In this document: positions 8,452-15,429 of the stretch, piece by piece
Position numbering within the stretch: position 1 is the stretch's first letter
How the letters are laid out: each line of letters opens with the position of its first letter
DNA from: Burkholderiales bacterium
Lineage (GTDB): Bacteria; Pseudomonadota; Gammaproteobacteria; Burkholderiales; Burkholderiaceae_C
Direction of reading: 5' to 3'
DNA: 64,000 nucleotides
Assembly: GCA_028872015.1 (NCBI GenBank)
Contig: JAGWLO010000010.1
Coordinates: forward strand, 1 to 64,000
Program-made: the position numbers and the translations under genes
The notes under the pieces: generated by a model
The model's database searches: none
The model's input: only the letters and a program-made list of their open reading frames with translations
What the model was told of the DNA's origin: nothing

Positions 8452-10584
8452 CTACTGCAGCGGCACGCCGCCGGCCACGCTGCGCAGGTCTTGCGCCACC
8501 CGCCCGTCGTGCAGCGCAATCACGCGGCTGGCCGATGCGATGGTTTCCGGTCGGTGGGCGACAATGATGCGAGTGAGCGCTAACTGTTTGATTGCCTGAT
8601 TGACGCTGCGCTCGCGCTCCACGTCGAGCGAGCTGGTGGCCTCGTCGAGGAGCAGGATCTTCGGCCGCTTGTACAGCGCGCGGGCGAGCAGGATGCGCTG
8701 CTTCTGCCCGCCCGACAGCGCGGTGCCCATGTCGCCGATCAGCGTGTGATAGCCCATCGGCATGGCCTCGATCTCGTCGTGCACGGCGGCCACGCGCGCG
8801 CATTGCTCGGCCCAGGCCAGGTCGGGCGCGGCGCCGAAGAAGCTGATGTTGTCGACGATGGAGCCCGAGAACAGCGGCTCGTCCTGCATCACCACGCCGA
8901 TCTGGTCGCGCCAGGCGCGCAAGCCCACCTTGGCCAGCGGCACCCCACCGGCCAGCACCTCGCCGGCCCCGGGCGCATGCACGCCCAGGATGATCTTGAG
9001 CAGCGTGGTCTTGCCGCAACCCGAAGGCCCGACGATGGCCACCGACTCACCCGCCTCGATCTTCAGGCTCACACCGCGCAGGATCTCGGGCTCGCCGTCG
9101 GCGTAGGCGAAACGCAGGTCGCGCAACTCCAGGCCCGCGCCCACCTCGCGCGCCGGCGTGGCAATGTCGCTCTCGGGCGGTGTCAGCACGATGTCGGCCA
9201 GGCGCTCGCCCTGCAGCCTCAGCATGCCGACCTCCACGCCTTTGTCGATCAGGCCGCTGACGCGGGCGGCGAAGGTCTCGCGGTAGGCGAAGTAGGCGAA
9301 CAGCATGCCGACCGAGAAGCGGCCGTCCAGCACAAGCAAGGCGCCGATCCAGATCACGGCCACCCGCTCCAGGCCGAACAGCAGGCGGTGGCCCAGCGTC
9401 ACGAGCAGGTCGAGCCGCCGCACGTCCACCTGCGCATTCATGGTCTCCACCACCAGGCTGGCGAAGCGCGACTGTCGGTCGCCCTGGGCGTTGAACTGCT
9501 TGATCGCCTGCACGCCCCGCAGTGACTCCAGGAAGTGGCTGGACTGGCGCGCCTCGTAGACCAGCGCGTCCTCGGTGGCCCGCGCCAGCGGCCGGTAGGC
9601 CAGCGCCCGCAGCAGCGCGTACAGGCCCACGGCGGCCAGCGACACCAGGGTGAGCGTGCCGCTGTACAGAGCCATCATCACCAGCGTCAGCAGCATCATC
9701 GCGCCGTCGAGCAGGGCTTCGAGAAAGCTCGTCGTGAGCGTGCGCTGGATCTGCTGCACGGCGCCGAAGCGCGACCAGATGTCGCCGATGTGGCGCTTCT
9801 CGAACCACGCCACCGGCAGCCGCAGCAGGTGCGCGAAGACGCTCACCATCCACTGCAGGTTCAGCGACGACGACAGCACCAGCACCGCCCACGAGCGCGC
9901 CGCCGCGGTGGCCACCTGGATCAGCACCAGCAGCCCGAAGCCCAGGCCCAGCGTGAGCAGCAGGTCGCGATCGGCGCTGACCAGCACATCGTCCACGACC
10001 CATTGCATGAAGAACGGGCTGGCCAGCGCGAACAGCTCGAGCGCCAGCGCCAGCAATAGGATCTGCGCCAGCGAACGCTTCAGGCCGCGCACCGGCCCGA
10101 TCAGCTGGCGCAGGCCGACGCGACGCCGCTCCTGCGCGGGCTGGAAGCTCGGGGCCGGCTGCAGCTCGAGCAGCACGCCGGTGAAATGGCGCGACAGCTC
10201 CGCCGGCCGCACGCGCCGCCGGCCCCGTGCCGGGTCGTGGATGATCGCGTCCCCGCCCTGCCAGCCCACCAGCACCACGAAGTGGTTCAGGTCCCAGTGC
10301 AGGATGCAGGGGCGGGCCACCTGGGCCAGCTCGTCGAGCTCGGCGCGCAACGCACGCGAGTTCAGCTGCATCGACTCGGCCATGCGCACCAGGTCGGCCA
10401 GCGTCACGCCCTTCAGCGAGAGCGCGAAGCGCCGGCGCAAGGCGGCCAGATCGGTGTCCAGGCCATGCGCCGCGGCCACCATCGCCAGGCAGGCCAGGCC
10501 GCATTCGGCGGCCTCGGTCTGCAGCATCACCGGCACCCGGCTGCGCCGGGCCAGGATGCGGGTGCCGTCCCAATCGGCCGTCAC
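8452..10584 (-). CDS. Peptidase-containing ABC exporter for double-glycine peptides (C39 family)
   Basis: 710-residue bacteriocin/GG-peptide exporter. The N-terminal C39 protease domain has the full catalytic set: Gln22 and Cys28 (LQTEAAECGLACLAMV), His101 (NHFVVLVGW) and Asp117 (IIHDPARG). Six membrane helices follow (about 160-450), then an ATPase domain with Walker A GPSGCGKTT, signature LSGGQKQR and Walker B ILLLDEATSSLD. Such proteins cleave the leader after Gly-Gly while exporting the peptide across the inner membrane. The start is GTG at 10584, overlapping the HlyD stop as GTGA, so translation is coupled. The intact protease triad predicts a GG-leader substrate; one is encoded just upstream (11931-12083). 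Confidence 0.95.
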   Translation of the reverse strand: MTADWDGTRILARRSRVPVMLQTEAAECGLACLAMVAAAHGLDTDLAALRRRFALSLKGVTLADLVRMAESMQLNSRALRAELDELAQVARPCILHWDLNHFVVLVGWQGGDAIIHDPARGRRRVRPAELSRHFTGVLLELQPAPSFQPAQERRRVGLRQLIGPVRGLKRSLAQILLLALALELFALASPFFMQWVVDDVLVSADRDLLLTLGLGFGLLVLIQVATAAARSWAVLVLSSSLNLQWMVSVFAHLLRLPVAWFEKRHIGDIWSRFGAVQQIQRTLTTSFLEALLDGAMMLLTLVMMALYSGTLTLVSLAAVGLYALLRALAYRPLARATEDALVYEARQSSHFLESLRGVQAIKQFNAQGDRQSRFASLVVETMNAQVDVRRLDLLVTLGHRLLFGLERVAVIWIGALLVLDGRFSVGMLFAYFAYRETFAARVSGLIDKGVEVGMLRLQGERLADIVLTPPESDIATPAREVGAGLELRDLRFAYADGEPEILRGVSLKIEAGESVAIVGPSGCGKTTLLKIILGVHAPGAGEVLAGGVPLAKVGLRAWRDQIGVVMQDEPLFSGSIVDNISFFGAAPDLAWAEQCARVAAVHDEIEAMPMGYHTLIGDMGTALSGGQKQRILLARALYKRPKILLLDEATSSLDVERERSVNQAIKQLALTRIIVAHRPETIASASRVIALHDGRVAQDLRSVAGGVPLQ

Positions 10585-11834
10585 AGCCGGCTCCGCAATC
10601 CCAGCAGGGGCTCGAACAGCCATTGCACCAGGCGCCGCCGCTCCAGCATCACATCGGCCTGCAGACGCATGCCGGCGACCAGCGCCATGGACGTGCGGGG
10701 CGCCGGGTCGAGTGCCACCGTGATGCGGAACAGCGGCTCGCTGCCGGCTCCCACCGCCGGCAGCGCCAGGGCCGCCAGCTCGTTGGCTGCCAGCGGCGTG
10801 CGCGAGACCCGCAGCACGTGGCCGGGCTGCTGCCCGAACTCCTGGTACGGGAAGGCCTCGTAGCGCAGCCGCACTGTCTGTCCCGGCTGCACGAAACCCA
10901 CCGCACTGGAGGGCGCATACAGCTGCGCCTGCAGCTGTGCCCCGCGCGGCACCAGCGTGGCCAGCGCCGCTGCCGGCGACACGCTCTGGCCGACCTCGGC
11001 CAGCACGGTGCTGACCGTGCCCGGTTGCGGCGCGCGCACCACCACCTGCTGCTGCGCACCCTGCTCGGCGGCGTCGCGTTCGACCTGGGCCAGATCGCGC
11101 TCGAGGCTGCCCACCTGGCTCTCGGTCTGCAGCGGCAGGTCGCGCCGTTGGCCCGCCAGCGTGTCGCGCTCGCGCACCAATGCCGCCCGTTGGCGTGCCA
11201 GTGCCTGCGAAGCCACCTCCAGGCCCAGCACCTCGTCCGACTTGCCCTGCGCCTGCGCGGCCGAGATGAAGTGGTCGGCCTGCAGCGATTGCAGCCGGGC
11301 CAGCGCCTGCTGGGCCAGGGCCAGCCGCTGTTGCTGCAGCCGGGCTTCGGTGTCGAACTGGGCCAGCTCGCCGGCCAAGGAAGCCAGCCGGCGATCGAGC
11401 TCGGCCTGACGCGACTGCGCGAGCGCACGTGCGGCCTGCACGGCCTCGGCCAGGCTGCGCCGGCGGTCGTCCAGGCTCTGGCGCACCTGGGACTGAGCCT
11501 GGCTGCCCAGGGCCGGGCGGTCCAGCGCCAGCACGAACAGCACGTCGCCGGCCTGCACGCCCTGCCCCTCGGCGACCCGGCGTTCGACGACTGTGCCGCT
11601 GACCGAGGGCACCAGACGTATGAGCCCGCGGTCGGGCACGAGCACCCCGGCCACGGTGGCCTTGCGCGTGTAGTGCGCCAGGGTGACGAACGCCACCAGG
11701 GCCAGCACCGCGCACACGGCGCCGCCAGTCAGCCAGCTCAGCGCCAGCGGTCGCACCAGCTGCACCGAACCCAGCCACTGCTGGCGCTGGGCCGCAATCG
11801 CTTCGGGTCGGAACAGCGGGCGTGCGGAAGCCAT
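10581..11834 (-). CDS. HlyD/RaxA-family periplasmic adaptor (membrane fusion protein)
   Basis: 417 residues. A cytoplasmic N-terminus (LFRPEAIAAQRQQWLGSVQL) is followed by one membrane helix (about 33-53), a lipoyl/barrel-sandwich half (GLIRLVPSVSGTVVERRVAEGQGVQAGDVL) and a long coiled-coil hairpin (about 115-230). The second lipoyl half (VVRAPQPGTVSTVLAEVGQSVSP) and a beta-barrel complete it. It links the C39 ABC exporter to an outer-membrane TolC-type channel; none is encoded here. It is oddly placed: its ATG lies only 5 nt after the T-tract of an intrinsic terminator, and no Shine-Dalgarno sequence precedes it. Expression must therefore come by readthrough from the peptide transcript and may be kept low on purpose. 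Confidence 0.93.
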   Translation of the reverse strand: MASARPLFRPEAIAAQRQQWLGSVQLVRPLALSWLTGGAVCAVLALVAFVTLAHYTRKATVAGVLVPDRGLIRLVPSVSGTVVERRVAEGQGVQAGDVLFVLALDRPALGSQAQSQVRQSLDDRRRSLAEAVQAARALAQSRQAELDRRLASLAGELAQFDTEARLQQQRLALAQQALARLQSLQADHFISAAQAQGKSDEVLGLEVASQALARQRAALVRERDTLAGQRRDLPLQTESQVGSLERDLAQVERDAAEQGAQQQVVVRAPQPGTVSTVLAEVGQSVSPAAALATLVPRGAQLQAQLYAPSSAVGFVQPGQTVRLRYEAFPYQEFGQQPGHVLRVSRTPLAANELAALALPAVGAGSEPLFRITVALDPAPRTSMALVAGMRLQADVMLERRRLVQWLFEPLLGLRSRL

Positions 11835-11839
11835 GGACG

Positions 11840-11869
11840 AAAAAACGCGGGCCGCATCAGGCGGCCCGC
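11840..11869 (-). terminator. Intrinsic terminator between GG-peptide gene and HlyD gene
   Basis: Reading the minus strand, a perfect 9-bp GC stem (11861-11869 with 11847-11855) and 5-nt loop are followed by one G and six Ts (11845-11840). It sits 61 nt after the peptide stop and immediately before the HlyD start, so it should make peptide mRNA abundant and exporter mRNA scarce. Confidence 0.85.
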
Positions 11870-11930
11870 ATGCACCTCGGGATCGGAGGGACGGCTCCCG
11901 GGGAGCGCAAAAAGCGAGGTCTGACGTTGA

Positions 11931-12083
11931 TCAGCCGACGCGCGGCAGGGGCTCGGGCACTGACGTGCCGCCACTCACGCGCTTCAGGCTGGCGGCATCC
12001 AGCGGCTGCGGCCGGCGCTGCTCGGCGGCCTGGGCGGTCTTGGTGTTGAAGGACTTGCTGAACAGGGATTGCAGGCGCTGCAT
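11931..12083 (-). CDS. Small double-glycine leader peptide (predicted exported signal or RiPP precursor)
   Basis: A 50-residue ORF starting at ATG with a GGAG ribosome site 7 nt upstream. The product begins MQRLQSLFSKSF and contains LDAASLKRVSGG, a good match to the double-glycine leader consensus (LSxxELxxIxGG). Cleavage after Gly39 would leave an 11-residue core, TSVPEPLPRVG, rich in proline and without Cys, Ser-rich or Tyr modification sites. The gene is flanked downstream by an intrinsic terminator and the HlyD/C39 exporter genes, and upstream by a lux box and a LuxR-type receptor gene. It is therefore the likely substrate of that exporter. No modifying enzyme is encoded nearby, so an unmodified signal peptide or small bacteriocin is the simplest reading. 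Function is inferred only from leader and context. Confidence 0.85.
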   Translation of the reverse strand: MQRLQSLFSKSFNTKTAQAAEQRRPQPLDAASLKRVSGGTSVPEPLPRVG

Positions 12084-12131
12084 GACTCGGCTCCATCCAT
12101 TTCAGGCCCGGGAATCCGAACCCATGGAGAG

Positions 12132-12178
12132 ATTGAATCAGCGGCATCGCGCGCGCGTAACTGTCAAGTCTTACAGGG
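12132..12178 (-). promoter_or_regulatory. lux box and -10 element of the GG-peptide gene
   Basis: On the minus strand, CCCTGTAAGACTTGACAGTT (12178-12159) is an imperfect dyad. It matches the Burkholderia cep box as I remember it (CCCTGTAAGAGTTACCAGTT) at 17 of 20 positions and the Vibrio lux box at 13 of 20. A -10-like TTCAAT (12137-12132) lies at the distance expected when the box is centred about 42 bp upstream of the start of transcription. This predicts an mRNA start near 12126 and a leader of about 42 nt. The arrangement is that of a LuxR-activated class II promoter. Confidence 0.75.
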
Positions 12179-12228
12179 TGCCGCGGCGGGCCGGCATGCT
12201 GCCCGAAGGCGCAGGCCCACGCATCACC

Positions 12229-12942
12229 TCAGTGGATGAGCCCCAGGCGCAACGCCTTCAGGACCGCCTGGTGCTTGTTGTTGCAATTCAGCTTGTGCAT
12301 GGCGTGGTTGATGTGCAGCACCGCCGTGCGCTCGGTGATGCCGAGCACGGCGCCCACCTCCCAGGCGGTCTTGCCCTCCATCGTCCAGCGCAGCACCTCG
12401 AGCTCGCGCGGCGTCAGCGCCGGCTTCTCGGCCTGCTGCGCCTTCGGCACCAGCAGGCGCATCGCGGCCTCCTGCGCATGCACCGCGAACAGCTGCAGGT
12501 CGGCCACGATGCGCTGCAGCTCGGCGGGGTCGGCCGGCAGTGCCTGGTCGCGGTCGACGCCGAGCAGGAAATGCTTGCCCTCGGGCAGATGCAGGGCCAT
12601 CGCCACGCCGGTGCGGTAGCCGTAGCTGGCCTGCTGCTCCCACAGGTCGCCGGCGCCGCTGTCGACGTAGGTGTCCTGATTCCAGATGATGGGCACGCTC
12701 TCCTGCTTGCAGTGACGCAGGATCGGGTCACGACGGCAGTCGGCGGGATCCGAGTAAGGCTCCACGTAGTCCCGCGGCGTGTTGTCGACCGTGATCATTT
12801 CACGCTGGCCCAAGCCACGATCGATCATCGTGACCGCCGACACGGTCTCGAACCCAAGCTGCCGCGTGAAGCGAACCACCTCATCGCGGAACTCATCACG
12901 ATCACGGGCCTGAAGCACCGTCGTGTAGCCACCCGGGAGCAT
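12229..12942 (-). CDS. LuxR-family regulator with acyl-homoserine-lactone-binding domain
   Basis: 237 residues: an autoinducer-binding domain (about 15-160) followed by a GerE-type helix-turn-helix (about 176-234, LTPRELEVLRWTMEGKTAWE, with the recognition helix ending HINHAMHKLN). Alignment by eye to TraR keeps the ligand residues Tyr63 (Y61), Asp72 (D70), Pro73 (P71) and Trp87 (W85), while W57 is replaced by Tyr59. The receptor therefore probably still binds an acyl-homoserine lactone or a close relative. The start has a strong GAGGAG site. No luxI gene is in the window, so it is a solo receptor here or its synthase is elsewhere. Lux-box-like sites lie on both sides of it. Confidence 0.92.
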   Translation of the reverse strand: MLPGGYTTVLQARDRDEFRDEVVRFTRQLGFETVSAVTMIDRGLGQREMITVDNTPRDYVEPYSDPADCRRDPILRHCKQESVPIIWNQDTYVDSGAGDLWEQQASYGYRTGVAMALHLPEGKHFLLGVDRDQALPADPAELQRIVADLQLFAVHAQEAAMRLLVPKAQQAEKPALTPRELEVLRWTMEGKTAWEVGAVLGITERTAVLHINHAMHKLNCNNKHQAVLKALRLGLIH

Positions 12943-12984
12943 TGCTCTCCTCGCCAGATCGACGCCAGCCGTCAGGGCCCAGTA

Positions 12985-13004
12985 CCCTGACAGGATTTAC
13001 AGCT
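12985..13004. promoter_or_regulatory. Second lux-box-like element between luxR and the divergent gene
   Basis: CCCTGACAGGATTTACAGCT matches the box upstream of the peptide gene at 12 of 16 core positions (CTGxCAxGxxTTACAG) and the remembered cep box at 13 of 20. It is centred 44 bp upstream of the divergent ATG at 13039 and 53 bp upstream of luxR, so it could serve either gene or autoregulate luxR. Confidence 0.5.
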
Positions 13005-13038
13005 TTCGCGCGTTCGCCGCTTGGCTAAAGATACGGCC

Positions 13039-13452
13039 ATGCAGAACATCGAAGCAGTGGCCCCTCTTTCCAGCCTCCCCACCACGGCCTGGTCATTGCG
13101 CTCTTGGCCGCCGTTATTGTGGCAGGCTGGCGAGCGCGTGCACGTGCGCTTTCAGCACCTGGGCACGCGCGTGACGCTGGGCATGAGCCCGCCCGGGCCG
13201 GCGGCGGGCCAGACCGTCTGGGCCGCATCGGCGGCCGACGGCGAGGCGGGCATGGCCTGGGATTGGGTGCTGATCGCTCGCGGCGTGGTCGCCATGGCCG
13301 ACCCCATGTCCGTCATCACCAACGTGCGCCTGCTCGGCGAAGAAGGCGAGGTGCTGACAGCCGTCGAGTCGGCCCGCTTCCTCAACGCGTTCGTGCGCGC
13401 CCTGCCCTGGCAGCAGGAGGTGCAGCGCGCCCTGGGCGAGCGCCTGAACTGA
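13039..13452 (+). CDS. Hypothetical protein divergent from luxR
   Basis: 137 residues from ATG at 13039 (an in-frame TTG at 13021 would add six). I do not recognise the family. It is a mixed soluble protein with no signal peptide or membrane segment; notable stretches are WPPLLWQAGERVHVRFQHLG, WDWVLIARGVVAMADPMSVI and a C-terminal helix (FVRALPWQQEVQRALGERLN). No Shine-Dalgarno sequence precedes the ATG. A lux-box-like element centred 44 bp upstream would put the transcript start almost on the ATG, hinting at a leaderless mRNA. Its position suggests a part in the LuxR/peptide system, but this is inference from location only. It is convergent with the NatB-type permease gene. Confidence 0.75.
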   Translation: MQNIEAVAPLSSLPTTAWSLRSWPPLLWQAGERVHVRFQHLGTRVTLGMSPPGPAAGQTVWAASAADGEAGMAWDWVLIARGVVAMADPMSVITNVRLLGEEGEVLTAVESARFLNAFVRALPWQQEVQRALGERLN

Positions 13453-13465
13453 CGCGGCCTGCCGC

Positions 13466-14659
13466 TCACTTCAGCGCCGCGCTGCGCAGCACGCGCGCCA
13501 CGAAGGCCAGCGCCAGCAGCGTCAGCAGCAGGCTCACCGCCACCCCGGGCAGCACTAGGGCCGCCGTCAGCGCTTCGCCCTTGAGCACGCGGCCCATCAA
13601 GGTGGTCTGGGCCAGCGCAGGCACCCAGTAGTGCCAGGGCCGGGTGCCTTCCTGGTTGAAGATCGCCAGCAGCGGCAGCAGCGAGAAGCCCAGCATCACC
13701 ACGGTCGCGCTGGCCTGGGCTTCCTTGAAGGTCTTGCAGCGGATGGCGATCGCCATCAGCAGCGCCGCCAGCGCGGCGGCCAGCGGCACCAGCAGCGCGA
13801 CGAAGGCCAGCGCCTCGCGCGCGCCGAAGCGGAACATGGCCGCCAGCACTTCGCTGCGCAGCAGCCACTGCCCGGGCAGGAAGCTCAGGCACGACAGCAC
13901 CGCGATCAGCAGGCCCACGCTGGCCACGGCGGCCCACTTGCCCAGCACCAGCGCGGCGCGCGGCGCCGGGTTCATGAGCAGCGGCTCCAGCGAGCCGCGC
14001 TCGCGCTCGCCGGCGGTGCTGTCCAGCGCCGCGTTCAGTGCGCCGTACAGCACCGCCATCAGCACGAAGTACGGCACCATCGTGCTGAGCTGCGCCGCCC
14101 GCGTGGCCGGGTCGGCCAGATCGCGCTCCTCCACCCGCACCGCCTCCAGCGCCGCCGGCGCCACGCCGCGCGCGGCCAGCCGCAGCACCGCCTGCTCGCG
14201 GTCGAAGCCGCGCAGCAGCCGCAGCAGCGGGCCCACGCCGGCCTGCGCGCGCTGGTTGCCCGAGCTGGAAACCACCAGCACCCGCGGCGCGCGGCCGTCC
14301 ACCAGGCCGGCTTCGAAGCCGGGCGGGATCACCAGCACCGGCTCGCCCAGATGGCTGTTCTGAAGCTGGCGCTCGTAGTCGGCCGGCGCCGGGCGCAGGT
14401 GGTAGGTCTGGCGCTCGAGGTAGTTGCGCAGCGTGGGGGCCTGCGCCAGGCCCTGCACGACCACGACGCGGGCTTCGGCGCGCTTCTCGAGCCCGGCCAC
14501 CAGCGACGACACCAGCAGCAGCACCAGCGGGCCGATCGCCACCGAGCTGAGCAGCACCGTCATCAGCGTGCGCCGGTCGCGCAGGGCGTCGACCAGCTCC
14601 TTGCAGTACACGGTCCAGAAGGCGGCGCTCGCGGCGCGGGCGCCCCGGGCCGCCTTCAT
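13466..14659 (-). CDS. ABC-2 type permease (NatB-like)
   Basis: 397 residues. An N-terminal membrane helix (about 30-55, MTVLLSSVAIGPLVLLLVSSL) is followed by a roughly 150-residue extracytoplasmic domain. Five or so helices lie in the C-terminal half, with the ABC-2 signature AGERERGSLEPLLMNPAPR. This topology is that of NatB/YhaP-type permeases, including sodium exporters. Start and upstream stop overlap as ATGA with the ATPase gene, so the pair is translationally coupled. The last gene of the operon starting at the glutaredoxin-like gene. The substrate cannot be read from sequence. Confidence 0.88.
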   Translation of the reverse strand: MKAARGARAASAAFWTVYCKELVDALRDRRTLMTVLLSSVAIGPLVLLLVSSLVAGLEKRAEARVVVVQGLAQAPTLRNYLERQTYHLRPAPADYERQLQNSHLGEPVLVIPPGFEAGLVDGRAPRVLVVSSSGNQRAQAGVGPLLRLLRGFDREQAVLRLAARGVAPAALEAVRVEERDLADPATRAAQLSTMVPYFVLMAVLYGALNAALDSTAGERERGSLEPLLMNPAPRAALVLGKWAAVASVGLLIAVLSCLSFLPGQWLLRSEVLAAMFRFGAREALAFVALLVPLAAALAALLMAIAIRCKTFKEAQASATVVMLGFSLLPLLAIFNQEGTRPWHYWVPALAQTTLMGRVLKGEALTAALVLPGVAVSLLLTLLALAFVARVLRSAALK

Positions 14660-15429
14660 GGCGCACCCCGCGGCCCGGGCCCGGGCGCGCCGTACGCCAG
14701 GCGCACGAAGGTCTCCTCGAAGTCGGCCTGCCCGGTGCGCGCGGCCAGCTCGGCCAGCGTGCCGTCGGCCACCGCCCGCCCGCCGGCCATCACCACCACG
14801 CGGTCGCACAGGCGCTCCACCTCCTGCATCACGTGGGTCGAGAACACGATGCACTTGCCCTGCTCGTCGCGCAGCCGGCGCAGCGTCTGGCGCAAGGCGC
14901 GCGTGGCCAGCACGTCCAGGCCGTTCGTGGGCTCGTCGAGCACGATGTTCGGCGGGTCGTGCACCAGCGCGCGGGCGAGCGCCGTCTTCATGCGCTCGCC
15001 TTGACTGAAGCCCTCGGCGCGGCGATCCAGCAGCGGCTGCATGGCCAGCATCTCGGCCAGGGCCTCGGCCCGCCGTGCCGCCGCCGCCGCGGGCATGCCG
15101 TGCAGCCGGCCGTAGTAGACGATGTTCTCGCGCGCGGTCAGCCGCGGGTACAGGCCCCGGGCGTCGCTCAGCACGCCCATCCGCGCCAGCGCCGCGGCCG
15201 GCGCGCGCGCCACCACGATGCCGTCCACCCGCACCTGGCCGGCATCGGGCTCGATCAGGCCGGCCGCGATGCGCAGCGTGGTCGTCTTGCCGGCGCCGTT
15301 GGGGCCCAGCAGCCCCGTGATGCAGCCGTCGGCGGCACTGAAGCTCAGGCCGTCGACCGCCAGCACCGGGCGTGCCTTGCGCCCGCTGCCCGGGGCGAAC
15401 TGCTTGCGCAGGGCCTGCACCTCGATCAT
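14656..15429 (-). CDS. ABC transporter ATP-binding protein (NatA-like)
   Basis: 257 residues with a complete ATPase core: Walker A GPNGAGKTTT, a Q-loop region, signature FSQGERMKTALARAL, Walker B NIVLDEPTNGLD and the H-loop STHVMQE. The variant signature (FSQGE rather than LSGGQ) is common in NatA-type exporters. It begins at ATG 15429, overlapping the stop of the secreted hydrolase gene as ATGA, and ends overlapping the NatB-like permease start in the same way. It powers that permease; sodium or drug export is possible but unproven. Confidence 0.9.
   Translation of the reverse strand: MIEVQALRKQFAPGSGRKARPVLAVDGLSFSAADGCITGLLGPNGAGKTTTLRIAAGLIEPDAGQVRVDGIVVARAPAAALARMGVLSDARGLYPRLTARENIVYYGRLHGMPAAAAARRAEALAEMLAMQPLLDRRAEGFSQGERMKTALARALVHDPPNIVLDEPTNGLDVLATRALRQTLRRLRDEQGKCIVFSTHVMQEVERLCDRVVVMAGGRAVADGTLAELAARTGQADFEETFVRLAYGAPGPGPRGAP

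Noticed and set aside
8452-11778. A single 1108-codon open frame covering both exporter and adaptor regions
   Set aside because: Only the part from GTG 10584 gives family sequence; the upstream part is Gly/Ala/Arg-rich shadow sequence in the wrong frame of the HlyD gene.
11857-12147. 96-codon minus-strand open frame over the peptide gene
   Set aside because: Its translation is low-complexity and runs through the terminator; the 50-codon frame with ribosome site and GG leader explains the region better.
13039-13452. Assignment of the luxR-adjacent gene as RsaL or RsaM
   Set aside because: Such regulators are often next to luxR genes, but I could not match any signature residues, so the gene is left as hypothetical.
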